Below are positions 39,350 to 47,705 of a DNA stretch of 64,000 nucleotides, one piece after another. Where the stretch lies: positions 12,472 to 76,471 of the forward strand of contig DAOUET010000037.1 in assembly GCA_034430155.1 (NCBI GenBank). Direction: 5' to 3'. This DNA is from DAOUET01 sp034430155 (GTDB lineage Bacteria; Chloroflexota; Anaerolineae; Anaerolineales; UBA4823). The position numbers and the translations under genes were made by a program. Within the stretch, counting starts at the first letter, position 1. Each line of letters opens with the position of its first letter. The notes under the pieces were generated by a model that was given only the letters and a program-made list of their open reading frames with translations, was not told the origin of the DNA and searched no databases.

Positions 39350-39367
39350 TGAACGTACGTACGTTCA
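39350..39367. promoter_or_regulatory. TetR operator (18-bp perfect palindrome)
   Basis: TGAACGTACGTACGTTCA is its own reverse complement. It lies 5 bp downstream of the -10 box and covers the expected +1 of the tetR-exporter promoter, the classic location for an autorepressor site. It is 28 bp upstream of the tetR ATG. Confidence 0.8.
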
Positions 39368-39372
39368 TATAT

Positions 39373-39401
39373 AATATACAACTCACGGCTGCGCTTGTCA
39401 A
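39373..39401 (-). promoter_or_regulatory. Sigma-70-type promoter of the tetR-ABC exporter operon
   Basis: TTGACA (39401-39396) and TATATT (39378-39373) with a 17-nt spacer on the minus strand: 6/6 and 5/6 to consensus at ideal spacing. The predicted start near 39366 lies within the palindromic operator. Confidence 0.85.
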
Positions 39402-39465
39402 GAGATCAATGGTTGCGATCTACCCCGTAAAACCTCTTTTTACACACTCTCGGTTGTTGATTAAT

Positions 39466-39497
39466 AAAAAAAAGCCCAACGGAAAAAACCGCTGGGC
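39466..39497 (-). terminator. Rho-independent terminator after the pterin dehydratase gene
   Basis: Read on the minus strand, a GC-rich stem (GCCCAGCGG pairing with CCGTTGGGC, one mismatch) closes a 6-nt loop of T and is followed by eight T. It lies 23 nt after the stop of the gene at 39520 and before the tetR promoter. Confidence 0.85.
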
Positions 39498-39519
39498 GAC
39501 ATCTTTTCTTCAGCTACAG

Positions 39520-39861
39520 CTATTGTTCGTACAATTCATCCGTTTTCGCTGCCATGATAAAGTCATTCTGGTGCAGCCCTTTGACCACATGCGTCCACCA
39601 CGTGACCGTAACTTTTCCCCACTCTGTTTTCAAGGTTGGATGGTGATCTTGCTCCTCAGCAATTCTTCCCACTTCGTTCGTAAATTTTAATGCTTGCCTG
39701 AAATTCTTGAATTTAAATTCCCTTTCCAAACGTTTAACACCATCAACTTCAACCAATTTCCAATCCGGTATCTGTCTCTTATAGGCTTTCACCTGTTCAT
39801 CTGCAGCCGTTTGTGCGTCCTTATTTAGAGGCGTACAACTCATTTCTTTCAGACTTCTCAT
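39520..39861 (-). CDS. phhB: Pterin-4a-carbinolamine dehydratase
   Basis: Dehydrates 4a-hydroxytetrahydrobiopterin during pterin recycling, or acts as a pterin-related enzyme in folate/molybdopterin biology. The signature EEQDHHPTLKTEWGKVTV...THVVKGL is complete. ATG 39861 (113 aa) is preferred over the longer frame at 39903 because GGGAG lies 8 nt upstream and the family normally begins shortly before a CTPL-like segment (MSCTPLNKD). No aromatic amino acid hydroxylase is nearby. Confidence 0.9.
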   Translation of the reverse strand: MRSLKEMSCTPLNKDAQTAADEQVKAYKRQIPDWKLVEVDGVKRLEREFKFKNFRQALKFTNEVGRIAEEQDHHPTLKTEWGKVTVTWWTHVVKGLHQNDFIMAAKTDELYEQ

Positions 39862-39966
39862 ACCATTTACTCCCTCAAAATACCCGTAAACTTTCTTCAT
39901 CACTAATTATTATCACGTTCAAAATCGAAATTCAAACGGTCAAACAGGAAAGTTAAATTCGGGACA

Positions 39967-40197
39967 CTAATCTCCTTCACCGAGTTGGGCGACCTGGCGC
40001 AACAATCCCATGATCAGCAAACTTAACTTTAAACCCTGCCCGGCTGTCACATCGATCTTCGTTTCATGTTTCTCGGCGTTCTGAATGAGTAGATACGCCC
40101 CGCCAAGACCGGTCAGCGCGCCGATCACAGCCCCTAGCAACAAAGCTTTTGGCTTCCAGCTTTCTAAATCTTCTATTTTGTTTTCAGTTACGTCCAT
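39967..40197 (-). CDS. Small single-TM glycine-rich membrane protein of unknown function
   Basis: 76 residues: an acidic N-terminus, one glycine-zipper-like TM (ALLLGAVIGALTGLGGAYLLI, about 18-38), then an amphipathic segment and a hydrophobic C-terminal stretch. GGGAG lies 4 nt before the ATG. It sits 75 nt after a second membrane protein gene in the same direction; the two probably form a pair. Not recognised. Confidence 0.75.
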   Translation of the reverse strand: MDVTENKIEDLESWKPKALLLGAVIGALTGLGGAYLLIQNAEKHETKIDVTAGQGLKLSLLIMGLLRQVAQLGEGD

Positions 40198-40272
40198 ATA
40201 TCTCCCTTTCTTTTTATTCTATCTACCCCCCGAACCACAAACCAAATTAATCAAAGTGCTTTCGCCCGTTTG

Positions 40273-40701
40273 CTATGACCTCAACTTGCCTCGCAAAGCC
40301 CGTAATGCAGCCCTGAATCCATGGATTCGTAGAACGGGTTCCACCGCCAGGTCGGTCCCCTTGCGAACGCGCTGGCTCACCATTTGAATCATCTCTTGTG
40401 CCTGACGAGTGTAAACCGGGATTTCTTGAAGTAGTTTAACAACGATATAGATTAACCCCGCTGTAAAAGCCAGGAACAATAAAGTCACCATCATGACCGG
40501 GATAATCAAGAAAATCAGTGAAATATCCGCCCAGCGGCTGGCTCCTTCTGTGCTCGCTAAGCCTGTAAAAACAGCAAATACCACCACTACGATCAAACCA
40601 ACTGCCAGGGGTAAATAAATTTGCCAGGCTGTCTGAGTGCGATGGATCTTATAGGTAATCGGATTCCGTTCCCTTACGCCAAGGGGAAAAGTGTCAGGCA
40701 T
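40273..40701 (-). CDS. Two-TM membrane protein of unknown function
   Basis: 142 residues: basic N-terminus, TM1 (about 27-50), TM2 (about 62-90), then a charged amphipathic C-terminus ending RAALRALRGKLRS. Only a weak ribosome binding site. Likely co-transcribed with the 76-residue membrane protein downstream. Not recognised. Confidence 0.72.
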   Translation of the reverse strand: MPDTFPLGVRERNPITYKIHRTQTAWQIYLPLAVGLIVVVVFAVFTGLASTEGASRWADISLIFLIIPVMMVTLLFLAFTAGLIYIVVKLLQEIPVYTRQAQEMIQMVSQRVRKGTDLAVEPVLRIHGFRAALRALRGKLRS

Positions 40702-41026
40702 ATCTTATTTATTGTAGCATGATTCGAAAAGAATTCATAAAACGATCAAACAATTTGGTCTTAGGTCATTATTTGGAATCATATTCGTTTTTTAACCTTG
40801 CATTTTCGTTAGGCATCGTTAAGTAGTTTTTGTTGACTTTTTCCTCCTTAGATTCTAAACTTATGTTAACTATATCCATCCTTTTCTCGAGGGCGCCAAT
40901 TCTCAAATGGCGTTTTATGATCTGCCGTCGCCCACTGTTCGTTAATTAGCGCGATGTTTTCTCTAAATTGCCTTTTCCCCCGGGGAAATTTATAAGGGCA
41001 AGAATAAACCCCTTAAAGGGCGGCAT
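40702..41026. other. Divergent intergenic region, 325 bp
   Basis: No gene. It separates the membrane-protein pair (minus) from the diguanylate cyclase gene (plus). It holds a candidate plus-strand promoter (separate entry) and a short dyad TTTCCCC-C-GGGGAAA at about 40974-40988, 40 bp before the cyclase start. Confidence 0.5.
40833..40861 (+). promoter_or_regulatory. Candidate promoter for the response-regulator diguanylate cyclase
   Basis: TTGACT (40833-40838), 17-nt spacer, TAAACT (40856-40861). The -35 is 5/6 and the -10 is 4/6 to consensus. It would leave a leader of about 160 nt. Confidence 0.4.
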
Positions 41027-41914
41027 ATGGCACAAATCACATCCACAAATCCCGTAAAAGTTTTGGTTGTTGAAGACAATCCAGAATATGCCAGCACACT
41101 TCAATACGTTTTGAGTGAAGCAAACCCTGGGCAGTTCCACTCCATTCACGTTGATAGGCTTCATAAAGCACTTGAACAACTCAGACGGGGTTCCTTTGAC
41201 GCTATCCTATTGGATCTCACGTTACCGGACAGCATCGGTCACAAAACGTTTAGTCAGGTAAGTGTCTATGCACCTAACATACCCATTGTTGTCTTCACCG
41301 GATTGGATGATACGGAATTAGCTCTTCAAGCTGTCCGGGAAGGTGCGCAGGATTATCTGGTGAAAGGGGAGGCTGATGTAAACTTGCTCGTTCGGTCCTT
41401 GCTTTATGCCATTGAACGCCACCAAGCCCGGACTGCCCTTCAAGACCTTTCCTTTAGGGATGAGCTTACCGGATTGCTCAACCGGCGAGGATTTTTCGTC
41501 ATGGGGGAGAAACTGCTTCTTCTAGCCTTGAGAGAATCCTGGAATCTCACCATGTTTTTCTTTGATCTGGATGGTTTAAAAATAATCAACGATCGTCACG
41601 GTCATCAAGCGGGTGACCAGGCATTGATGGCAGTTGCCCAGATCTTAAATCAGACATTCCGCTCATCTGATCTTATTGCTCGATTAGGCGGCGACGAATT
41701 TCTTGTCCTCGCCATTAACACCATGGGATTCATCCTCGAGAGCACCCTGGCACGTTTGCAGGAGAACGTAGACGATTACAATCGACCTGCAAGAAATTAT
41801 CATCTCTCGATCAGTTTCGGCCTCTCTAGATACAATCCTCAATGCAACCCTTCCCTGGAAGAGCTTATCGCCATCGCAGATCGTGAATTATACCTGCAGA
41901 AAAGGAGCAAATGA
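41027..41914 (+). CDS. Response regulator with GGDEF output domain (diguanylate cyclase)
   Basis: Makes cyclic di-GMP in response to phosphorylation. The receiver domain (about 10-125) has acidic residues Glu16/Asp17, phospho-acceptor Asp63 and Lys113. The GGDEF domain (about 140-295) carries an intact GGDEF at 219-223 and the RxxD inhibitory site (RSSD, 210-213) five residues ahead, so product feedback is expected. AAAGGG lies 6 nt before the ATG. No cognate kinase is adjacent; the orphan kinase at 4393-7704 is one candidate but 33 kb away. A terminator follows. Confidence 0.95.
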   Translation: MAQITSTNPVKVLVVEDNPEYASTLQYVLSEANPGQFHSIHVDRLHKALEQLRRGSFDAILLDLTLPDSIGHKTFSQVSVYAPNIPIVVFTGLDDTELALQAVREGAQDYLVKGEADVNLLVRSLLYAIERHQARTALQDLSFRDELTGLLNRRGFFVMGEKLLLLALRESWNLTMFFFDLDGLKIINDRHGHQAGDQALMAVAQILNQTFRSSDLIARLGGDEFLVLAINTMGFILESTLARLQENVDDYNRPARNYHLSISFGLSRYNPQCNPSLEELIAIADRELYLQKRSK

Positions 41915-41991
41915 TCCAAACCCCGGGATATCCTTGAGATTGATTGGGTTTCCCTTGAAAGCGCACAGGTAATCTATAACCAGCCATCGTG

Positions 41992-42036
41992 TGCGGGTGT
42001 GGACGGTTTCACCACACCCGCATTTCCGTTTTTTTT
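41992..42036 (+). terminator. Rho-independent terminator after the diguanylate cyclase gene
   Basis: Perfect 11-bp stem TGCGGGTGTGG / CCACACCCGCA with a 9-nt loop, followed by TTTCCG and eight T. It stands 78 nt after the stop codon. Confidence 0.88.
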
Positions 42037-42169
42037 ACCAACCTGAATAAACTTATTGCGGTAATGCAATTGTCTGAAGGTTATTTGCTGGTATCCCAAC
42101 CCTCAAACTGCAATTTGTGGGATAATAAAATAACGAGCACATAAAAAACGAATTAGGGAGATATTTAAC

Positions 42170-43690
42170 ATGCTTGCTCGCGTTTACTCTTGCGCTGTCA
42201 TCGGGCTGGAAGGGGTTATCGTCGAAGTAGAAGTCGATACAGGTCAAGGGCTCCCCGCCATTATTATTGTCGGCTTACCCGATACAGCTGTACAGGAAAG
42301 CCGCGAACGGGTTCAATCCGCAATTAAGAACGCCGGATTGTATTTCCCCCGCAAACGCGTCACCGTCAATCTTGCGCCGGCTGCCGTTCGTAAAGAAGGT
42401 CCTGCCTACGATTTGCCCATCGCCATCGGTGTTCTTATCGCCACCAACCAGACGCCGCCTCAAAGGATCGAAGAAGCTCTGGTCGTTGGTGAGTTATCCT
42501 TGGATGGTAGCGTACGCCATGTGCGTGGGGTTTTGCCCATGGCTGCCTTGGCTCGCCAACAAGGCTTTAAGCGCATTTACGTGCCTGAGTGCGATGCCGC
42601 TGAGGCAGCTTTGATCCCCGATCTGGAAGTGATCCCGGTGCCTTCCCTGGCAGCCTTGCATGCTCATCTGTGCGGCACAGACCAGCTAAATCCTCATCCC
42701 CCGGTTGAGGCGGAAGATTTACCCATCATCGTCCAGACGGACTTTCGCGATGTCAAAGGCCAGGAACATGTCAAACGCGCCTTAGAAGTAGCAGCTGCAG
42801 GTGGACACAATGCACTTCTTATCGGTCCACCTGGAGCCGGCAAAACACTCCTGGCACGCGCCATGCCCGCCATCCTACCGCATATGACCATTGATGAAGC
42901 GCTGGATGTCACCCGTATCTACTCCGTAGCAGACCAGCTGCCCCCCGAAGTACCTCTGATCCGTAACCGGCCTTTCCGGGCTCCTCACCACACCATCTCA
43001 CATGCCGGCTTGGTGGGCGGCGGTAACTGGCCCCATCCTGGGGAGATCTCGCTGGCCCATCGTGGCGTGCTTTTTCTGGATGAATTCCCAGAGTTCGGTC
43101 CGCGCGTCCTGGAAGTCATGCGCCAGCCCATCGAAGATAAAGTCGTTACCATCAGCCGCGCCCAGGGCTCCCTGACCTTCCCCGCCAATTTCCAGCTGAT
43201 CGCCGCCATGAATCCCTGCCCGTGTGGTTATTATGGTGACCCCCTGAAACCCTGCACCTGCTCCTCAACCACTGTGACCAGGTACCAGAAGCGTATCTCA
43301 GGCCCTATGCTAGATCGGATTGACATTCACGTGGAAGTTCCCCGGGTGGAATATGAAAAACTGAGCGATTCTCGCCTGGGCGAATCCTCCTCCACCGTTC
43401 AAGCTCGGGTCGAAGCTGCCCGCCAGCACCAGCGCCTGCGTTTCAAAGATCACCAGGTCGATTGCAACGCCGATATGTACCCTGCTGATGTGCGCAAATA
43501 TTGTAAATTAGACGATACCGGTCGGGCTTTGATACGCAGCGCTATGAACCAGCTGCACCTCTCCGCTCGCGCTTACCATCGCCTTCTTAAACTTGCTCGC
43601 ACCATTGCTGACCTGGCGGATAGTCAGGAGATCCAACCGACCCATCTGGCTGAAGCCCTGCAATACCGTCCAAAAATGAATTTAGGTTAA
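42170..43690 (+). CDS. YifB/ComM-family Mg-chelatase-like AAA+ ATPase
   Basis: 506 residues, the full family length. The N-terminal ChlI-like domain reads VDTGQGLPAIIIVGLPDTAVQES. The AAA+ core has Walker A GPPGAGKTLLAR (about 222-233), Walker B GVLFLDEFPEF and the cysteine cluster NPCPCGYYGDPLKPCTCS (about 346-363). The C-terminal Mg_chelatase_C domain contains SARAYHRLLKLARTIADL. ComM helicase activity in natural transformation is known in gamma-proteobacteria; the role here is inferred only from family. GGGAG precedes the ATG at good spacing. Isolated gene, no dprA next to it. Confidence 0.95.
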   Translation: MLARVYSCAVIGLEGVIVEVEVDTGQGLPAIIIVGLPDTAVQESRERVQSAIKNAGLYFPRKRVTVNLAPAAVRKEGPAYDLPIAIGVLIATNQTPPQRIEEALVVGELSLDGSVRHVRGVLPMAALARQQGFKRIYVPECDAAEAALIPDLEVIPVPSLAALHAHLCGTDQLNPHPPVEAEDLPIIVQTDFRDVKGQEHVKRALEVAAAGGHNALLIGPPGAGKTLLARAMPAILPHMTIDEALDVTRIYSVADQLPPEVPLIRNRPFRAPHHTISHAGLVGGGNWPHPGEISLAHRGVLFLDEFPEFGPRVLEVMRQPIEDKVVTISRAQGSLTFPANFQLIAAMNPCPCGYYGDPLKPCTCSSTTVTRYQKRISGPMLDRIDIHVEVPRVEYEKLSDSRLGESSSTVQARVEAARQHQRLRFKDHQVDCNADMYPADVRKYCKLDDTGRALIRSAMNQLHLSARAYHRLLKLARTIADLADSQEIQPTHLAEALQYRPKMNLG

Positions 43691-43837
43691 GCACCGCTAA
43701 AAAGTTGTGAATAGCCATGGTTGAAGGCTGATTGCTTAATCTTTGTCCTTGAGGTTGCTACCAGCCAGCCCTTTAAGTAAGTTCCCGAAAGCCTACTCAA
43801 ATTAATCTCAATAAAATCGAGGATTAAAACTAGAATC

Positions 43838-44799
43838 ATGTCTGACAAACCCATCAACCGCAGGCAATTCCTGGCTCTAACCAGTGTGACGGCTCTGGTA
43901 GTTGCCGGCGCTTGCGCTTCGCCTCAAAAGGGTTCATCAACACCTGCTGGACAGAAGGTAAGATTCATGCGCATCGCTCACATGACCGACTTCCATGTCT
44001 TACCAGGCGAGTATGCTACCCAAGGAATGAGGCGTACCCTCCGGCATGTGCACATCCAGTTAGATCGGCCTGATATCATTTTCAATACCGGCGATTCAAT
44101 CATGGACTCTCTGGAAGCGGACAAATCCAGCACCGAATCACAATGGGAAACCTTCAACAATATCCTTAGTGCCGAGTGCGAGCTGCCCATCATTCACGCC
44201 ATCGGAAATCATGACGTCTGGGGATGGGGCCGGCAAGATCCAGATCTTTAAAAAGATCCGTTGTATGGCAAGAGTATGGCGATCATAAAACTTGGCTTAT
44301 CCAATCGTTATTACAGTCTCGCTGGCACTTCATCGTCCTGGATAGCACACACCTTCCGGATAACGCCTCTAAATATCCCTATATCGGTAAGATCGATGAT
44401 GAGCAGTTCCAATGGATGGTTAAGGATATCGAGGCGACCTCCAGTACTACACCAATCTACCTCCTTTCACATATCCCAATTTTATGCGCTTGCAAATTCT
44501 TTGATGGTCCCAACGAAGCAAGCGGCAATTGGGAAGTTCCTGCTGCATGGATGCACATTGATGCGCGCCGCTTTAGACAAACCTTCCTGAAGCACCCGAA
44601 TATCCAGCTTTGCCTGAGTGGACACTCCCACCAACACGAATCGCTGGATTACCTGGGAGTTCGCTATCTCAACGATGGTGCCGTTTGTGGAAATTGGTGG
44701 AACGGTGCTTACCTTGATTTTCCACCAGCATACGTCCTAGTTGATCTCTACAAAGATGGCTCCTCTGAGAGTCAGTTTGTTCCGTATGAGATCAACTGA
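43838..44799 (+). pseudogene. Exported calcineurin-like metallophosphoesterase, disrupted by a nonsense codon and a frameshift
   Basis: All metallophosphoesterase motifs are present but split. The first part (43838-44251) begins with a twin-arginine-like signal (NRRQFL) and has DFH, NTGDS and GNHD. It stops at TAA 44249-44251 where AAA would give DLKKDPLYG in the same frame. That frame continues readable to about 44325 (KSMAIIKLGLSNRYYS), then sense resumes in another frame from about 44328 (RWHFIVLDS) through LSHIPIL and GHSHQHE to the TGA at 44797-44799. Two independent lesions argue for a decayed gene, although sequence errors cannot be excluded. Confidence 0.85.
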
Positions 44800-45517
44800 G
44801 TGAGCGACTAACAAGATTCTGCTGGAAGACAATCCAATAACCGTTGCTTATCTTCCACCTACCTTTTAATCCCATCATTCGTTTCAACCGGTTTAGTTTG
44901 CCACCTACCTGCCCACAGGCGCCAGCAGAGACGGTTCCAGCGGCATACCCAGGCAAATAGCTGGTCGCTGCACACGATTAGAGCAACTTGAAATCTGCTT
45001 TAGCAGTTTGCCTGTGATTTTGTGATTTCTGTTAGCGTGATTTCAACCCCCGCATACCCGCAAAGGGCTTGCCCAAACCTCTGGTAAATCAGACGGATGA
45101 ATTCCCCATGACCCCTCAAGTGGGAAAAATCGTCCGGCTATTCAACGACGGGTGCTCGTATAGCCCCCACTGGTAATTTTGATCATCTCCTCGACTGTTT
45201 TAATGACGCACACCGTTAAAAAGAAAATGATTGAGGAAATAACCATTACTTGCAAGGCCTTAATGGGCAGGATGGGTAACTGGAATGGACCATACATAGT
45301 TGGCAACCTCTCGTTGATTTTGCTCTTCTAATTGACGAATCATTACCGAAGGAATTACTTACAGACATGCAATGAGCTCCGCACTGCACGTCACCCCAAG
45401 ACCCATTTGACCCAGAATTTCCATGCACCGGTATTGCTTTGTCCCCCGATCAAGTATTGCGATAAAATTAGCCGGTCTGACATAAACGATCTCAGAAACC
45501 TCATAGAAGAGACATCT
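44800..45517. other. Non-coding stretch, about 720 bp
   Basis: No supported gene. Short open frames here lack ribosome binding sites and protein-like composition. Near its right end lies a weak promoter candidate for the following lipoprotein, TTGTCC (45439-45444), 18 nt, TAAAAT (45463-45468). Confidence 0.5.
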
Positions 45518-46090
45518 ATGAAAAAAATAATCCATAAGTTTATATATAGTTGGCTGGCTGTCTTAACGATGGCAGGGTGCCTCCCGGGGACGCCGATGGC
45601 GCCGGGTACGGTAGTAGTCACCGTAGTTGAAACCGTGCCAGTCGAGGTTACGCGGCTGGTAGAAATTCCTATGACAGTCGAAGTCACCCGCCAGGTTGTA
45701 GCGACTCAAATCGTCCAGGTTCCGGTGACCCTCACCCCGCCGCCAGGGGCCACTCCCACCCAGGCGCCATCGCCACTCGCAGCGCTTGCCAGCACCACGC
45801 CTCTATCTCCTACGCCCACCTTCCCCCTGGAGAAAGTCAAGGGCTATTCCGTCCTCTTGGTGGTCAACGAGACGGACGATGATCTGGTGGTTGAGATCGA
45901 TGGACCTGTCGATAGGAGTTTCCTCTTCAAAGGCCCCTCCAAAATCCTGGAGAAAGTAAAAGAGGGCAAGTATGCGTACACGGTCTTGCGACATGACCAG
46001 ATTATCTATCAGGGCACGATCAACATCACGAACCCGGACAAGTTCGAGTTGCACATCCGCGCGGATAGGGTAGTCTTCCTCGTGCCATGA
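45518..46090 (+). CDS. Lipoprotein with a Thr/Pro- and VEVTR-rich linker
   Basis: 190 residues from ATG 45518 (GAAGAG upstream); the frame is open further upstream to 45332 but the lipoprotein signal fixes the start. Signal peptide with lipobox (MAGC, Cys at about residue 21). A linker of about 80 residues follows, with repeated VPVEVTRLVEIP-like and VEVTRQVV units and a TP-rich segment, a pattern frequent in Chloroflexota surface lipoproteins. The C-terminal about 85-residue domain is a small beta-rich module (YSVLLVVNETDDDLVVEIDG). Function unknown. Confidence 0.83.
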   Translation: MKKIIHKFIYSWLAVLTMAGCLPGTPMAPGTVVVTVVETVPVEVTRLVEIPMTVEVTRQVVATQIVQVPVTLTPPPGATPTQAPSPLAALASTTPLSPTPTFPLEKVKGYSVLLVVNETDDDLVVEIDGPVDRSFLFKGPSKILEKVKEGKYAYTVLRHDQIIYQGTINITNPDKFELHIRADRVVFLVP

Positions 46091-46551
46091 TTATGAGCCG
46101 CGGATAAACGGCAGCGTTCCTGCTCCTAATAGGTCGCGATAGTCAGGGTTTGGATTGTCCAGGGAAGGGCGGTGCCACCCATCGATTGACCTACCTGGAC
46201 GAGGGTCAATTACGGATTAATGCCGCGCAGCAGGGCAGCCTGCCCAGGGACGAAAGGCGTCGCTAGAACCTTCCACGCAGGTGGTGAACAGCAAACGGAA
46301 TGACTCACCGGGGAACCACTGAAACACTGAGAGCGCTGATTTCACTGAAGTAGTCTCGCTCCGTTTAGAGCTCTAATTCACCAACCTTTTGATCTGCAGG
46401 GAATTTCTCCCACTATTCAAAAGCAGCCCTACTTGTTGCCTCAGAGCGTGGATATTCTGGGTCAATGTATACCTTTTTTTGCGCCTAAGCGCTCACGTTC
46501 TGGCTCCTGACCTGGGAAGCGAAAACCATCAATTCAGTGGCTTCATATCCT
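46091..46551. other. Non-coding stretch, about 460 bp, with one arm of an imperfect inverted repeat
   Basis: No supported gene. It contains the sequence starting GAACCACTGAAACACTGAG at 46313, an imperfect (16/21) inverted partner of a site at 46549-46569 inside the small reverse-strand frame that follows. Confidence 0.45.
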
Positions 46552-46722
46552 TCAGCGCCTCAGTGGTTCAATCACCCACTCCCACAGATCCAGCACCAGC
46601 CTCCTCGTCCGGTACTCCCCAACCTGTTTGATCTCCTTCTCCTTCAGCACATGGAACGTTTCACCCTGGAAATCCTCATCGAGGATGTGGCGCAGCTCCT
46701 CATGCGTCCCTCCTCTCGGCAT
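46552..46722 (-). CDS. Possible small protein of 56 residues, not recognised
   Basis: ATG 46722 to TGA 46552. The translation (HEELRHILDEDFQGETFHV, then LKEKEIKQVGEYRTRR, ending LWEWVIEPLRR) is charged, helical-looking and has the composition of a real protein, unlike other frames in this area. No strong ribosome binding site is present. It may be a real small gene or the remnant of a longer one. Its last codons form one arm of the imperfect inverted repeat. Confidence 0.35.
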   Translation of the reverse strand: MPRGGTHEELRHILDEDFQGETFHVLKEKEIKQVGEYRTRRLVLDLWEWVIEPLRR

Positions 46723-47132
46723 GCCTCAAGCTGGTTGACTCCACCGCCAGGATTTTACATTCCCTTCGACATATGCTGCTTCCTTGCCCTCAAATCTCCA
46801 AAATTTTCCGGTATATCTACCTAAATTGTTCGATCAGGTCATTAAGACTACGGTTGCGGACAACCGTGAGCGAGCAACGCCAATCCTGCTCTGCTTTTTT
46901 GCAACCCATTTTAGAATGAGCGCAAAAAAGGGGTGGACTTCACAAACCGTCCACCCCTTCTAACCGGTTTGGGATAGGTATCCCCCTTGTCTCCTCGCAA
47001 AGACCTTTCGGAAATTTATACTATCGTGAGTTCGGGTGTTAATCCAATTCGCCAGAAAGAGGTATGAGATGTTGGTTTATTTACAGTAGCTATCATTTTC
47101 CCAAACTGACTTCAAAGTAGATTTTCGATTCT
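46723..47132. other. Non-coding stretch, about 410 bp, containing a terminator
   Basis: No supported gene. The only structure seen is the minus-strand hairpin terminator at 46924-46959, about 175 nt beyond the stop of the lipoprotein gene to its right. Confidence 0.5.
46924..46959 (-). terminator. Rho-independent terminator, minus strand
   Basis: Perfect stem AAGGGGTGGAC / GTCCACCCCTT with a 10-nt loop; read on the minus strand it is followed by a run of six T. It probably ends transcripts from the lipoprotein gene at 47133-47705. Confidence 0.78.
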
Positions 47133-47705
47133 TTACTGGACATATCCCCCTGGTGAGGCTGGCTGGTTGTCGCTTACAGGATTCCCAGCTGGGTCAACCG
47201 CGTACCATTTTCCAAGTAAGCCCTCACCATTGGTATCACCCGGCTTGCTGTCACCCGCATATAGGTAAACCGGCATACCGTTGATGGTAACCTGGTAACT
47301 TCCGTCTGCACGTTGGATCACGCCTAGCGCACCGCTAACACCTGCTCCAGCACTTGGAGTGACTCCCTGGGGCAACGTTACCGGTGGCCACTTCTGGGCG
47401 CAGCCTCCCGTGCAAGTGCTTTCACCCGGCTTATCGTTCTCAAAGATATAAAGGGTCATACCATCGCTATTGGTTAGACCTTTCCCTAGCGAAGTATCCC
47501 CGATGAGTACGGTTGCAATCTGAATGGATTGATTCGCAGAGGTAGTCGGCTCTGCCATATCTCCAGACGTTGCCGGGGCTGAAGGTAGCTCAGGAGTTGT
47601 TGGACTCCCTGTAGTTTGAGCCGAAGCTGTCCCACAGGCTGCTAACACCAACGAAGACATTATAAGAATACTAACAAGAGTGGTTTTGTGTGAAAAGTGA
47701 AACAT
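47133..47705 (-). CDS. Secreted-repeat (COG4315-type) lipoprotein
   Basis: 190 residues. Lipoprotein signal with lipobox LAAC (Cys24), a Thr/Ser/Pro-rich linker to about residue 60, then two copies of the 'secreted repeat' fold: LTNSDGMTLYIFENDKPGES-C-GGC-KWPP and INGMPVYLYAGDSKPGDT-GLLGKWYAVDP. Members are surface proteins of unknown function found in many bacteria. AGGAG lies 9 nt before the ATG. Confidence 0.92.
   Translation of the reverse strand: MFHFSHKTTLVSILIMSSLVLAACGTASAQTTGSPTTPELPSAPATSGDMAEPTTSANQSIQIATVLIGDTSLGKGLTNSDGMTLYIFENDKPGESTCTGGCAQKWPPVTLPQGVTPSAGAGVSGALGVIQRADGSYQVTINGMPVYLYAGDSKPGDTNGEGLLGKWYAVDPAGNPVSDNQPASPGGYVQ

Noticed and set aside
44800..44880. Translation KILLEDNPITV right after the broken phosphoesterase, like a response regulator N-terminus.
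   Set aside because: Only about ten residues match, one expected residue is missing, and the frame stops soon after with no receiver-domain continuation.
45326..45342. 17-bp sequence TTCTAATTGACGAATCA repeated exactly at 63863-63879.
   Set aside because: In a 64-kb window one AT-rich 17-mer repeat is within chance expectation (about 0.2 for random sequence), and the two contexts differ in gene orientation.
46389..46824. Plus-strand frames of 80 and 95 codons.
   Set aside because: Their translations are proline/serine-rich without a ribosome binding site; the opposite strand gives a more protein-like small frame.
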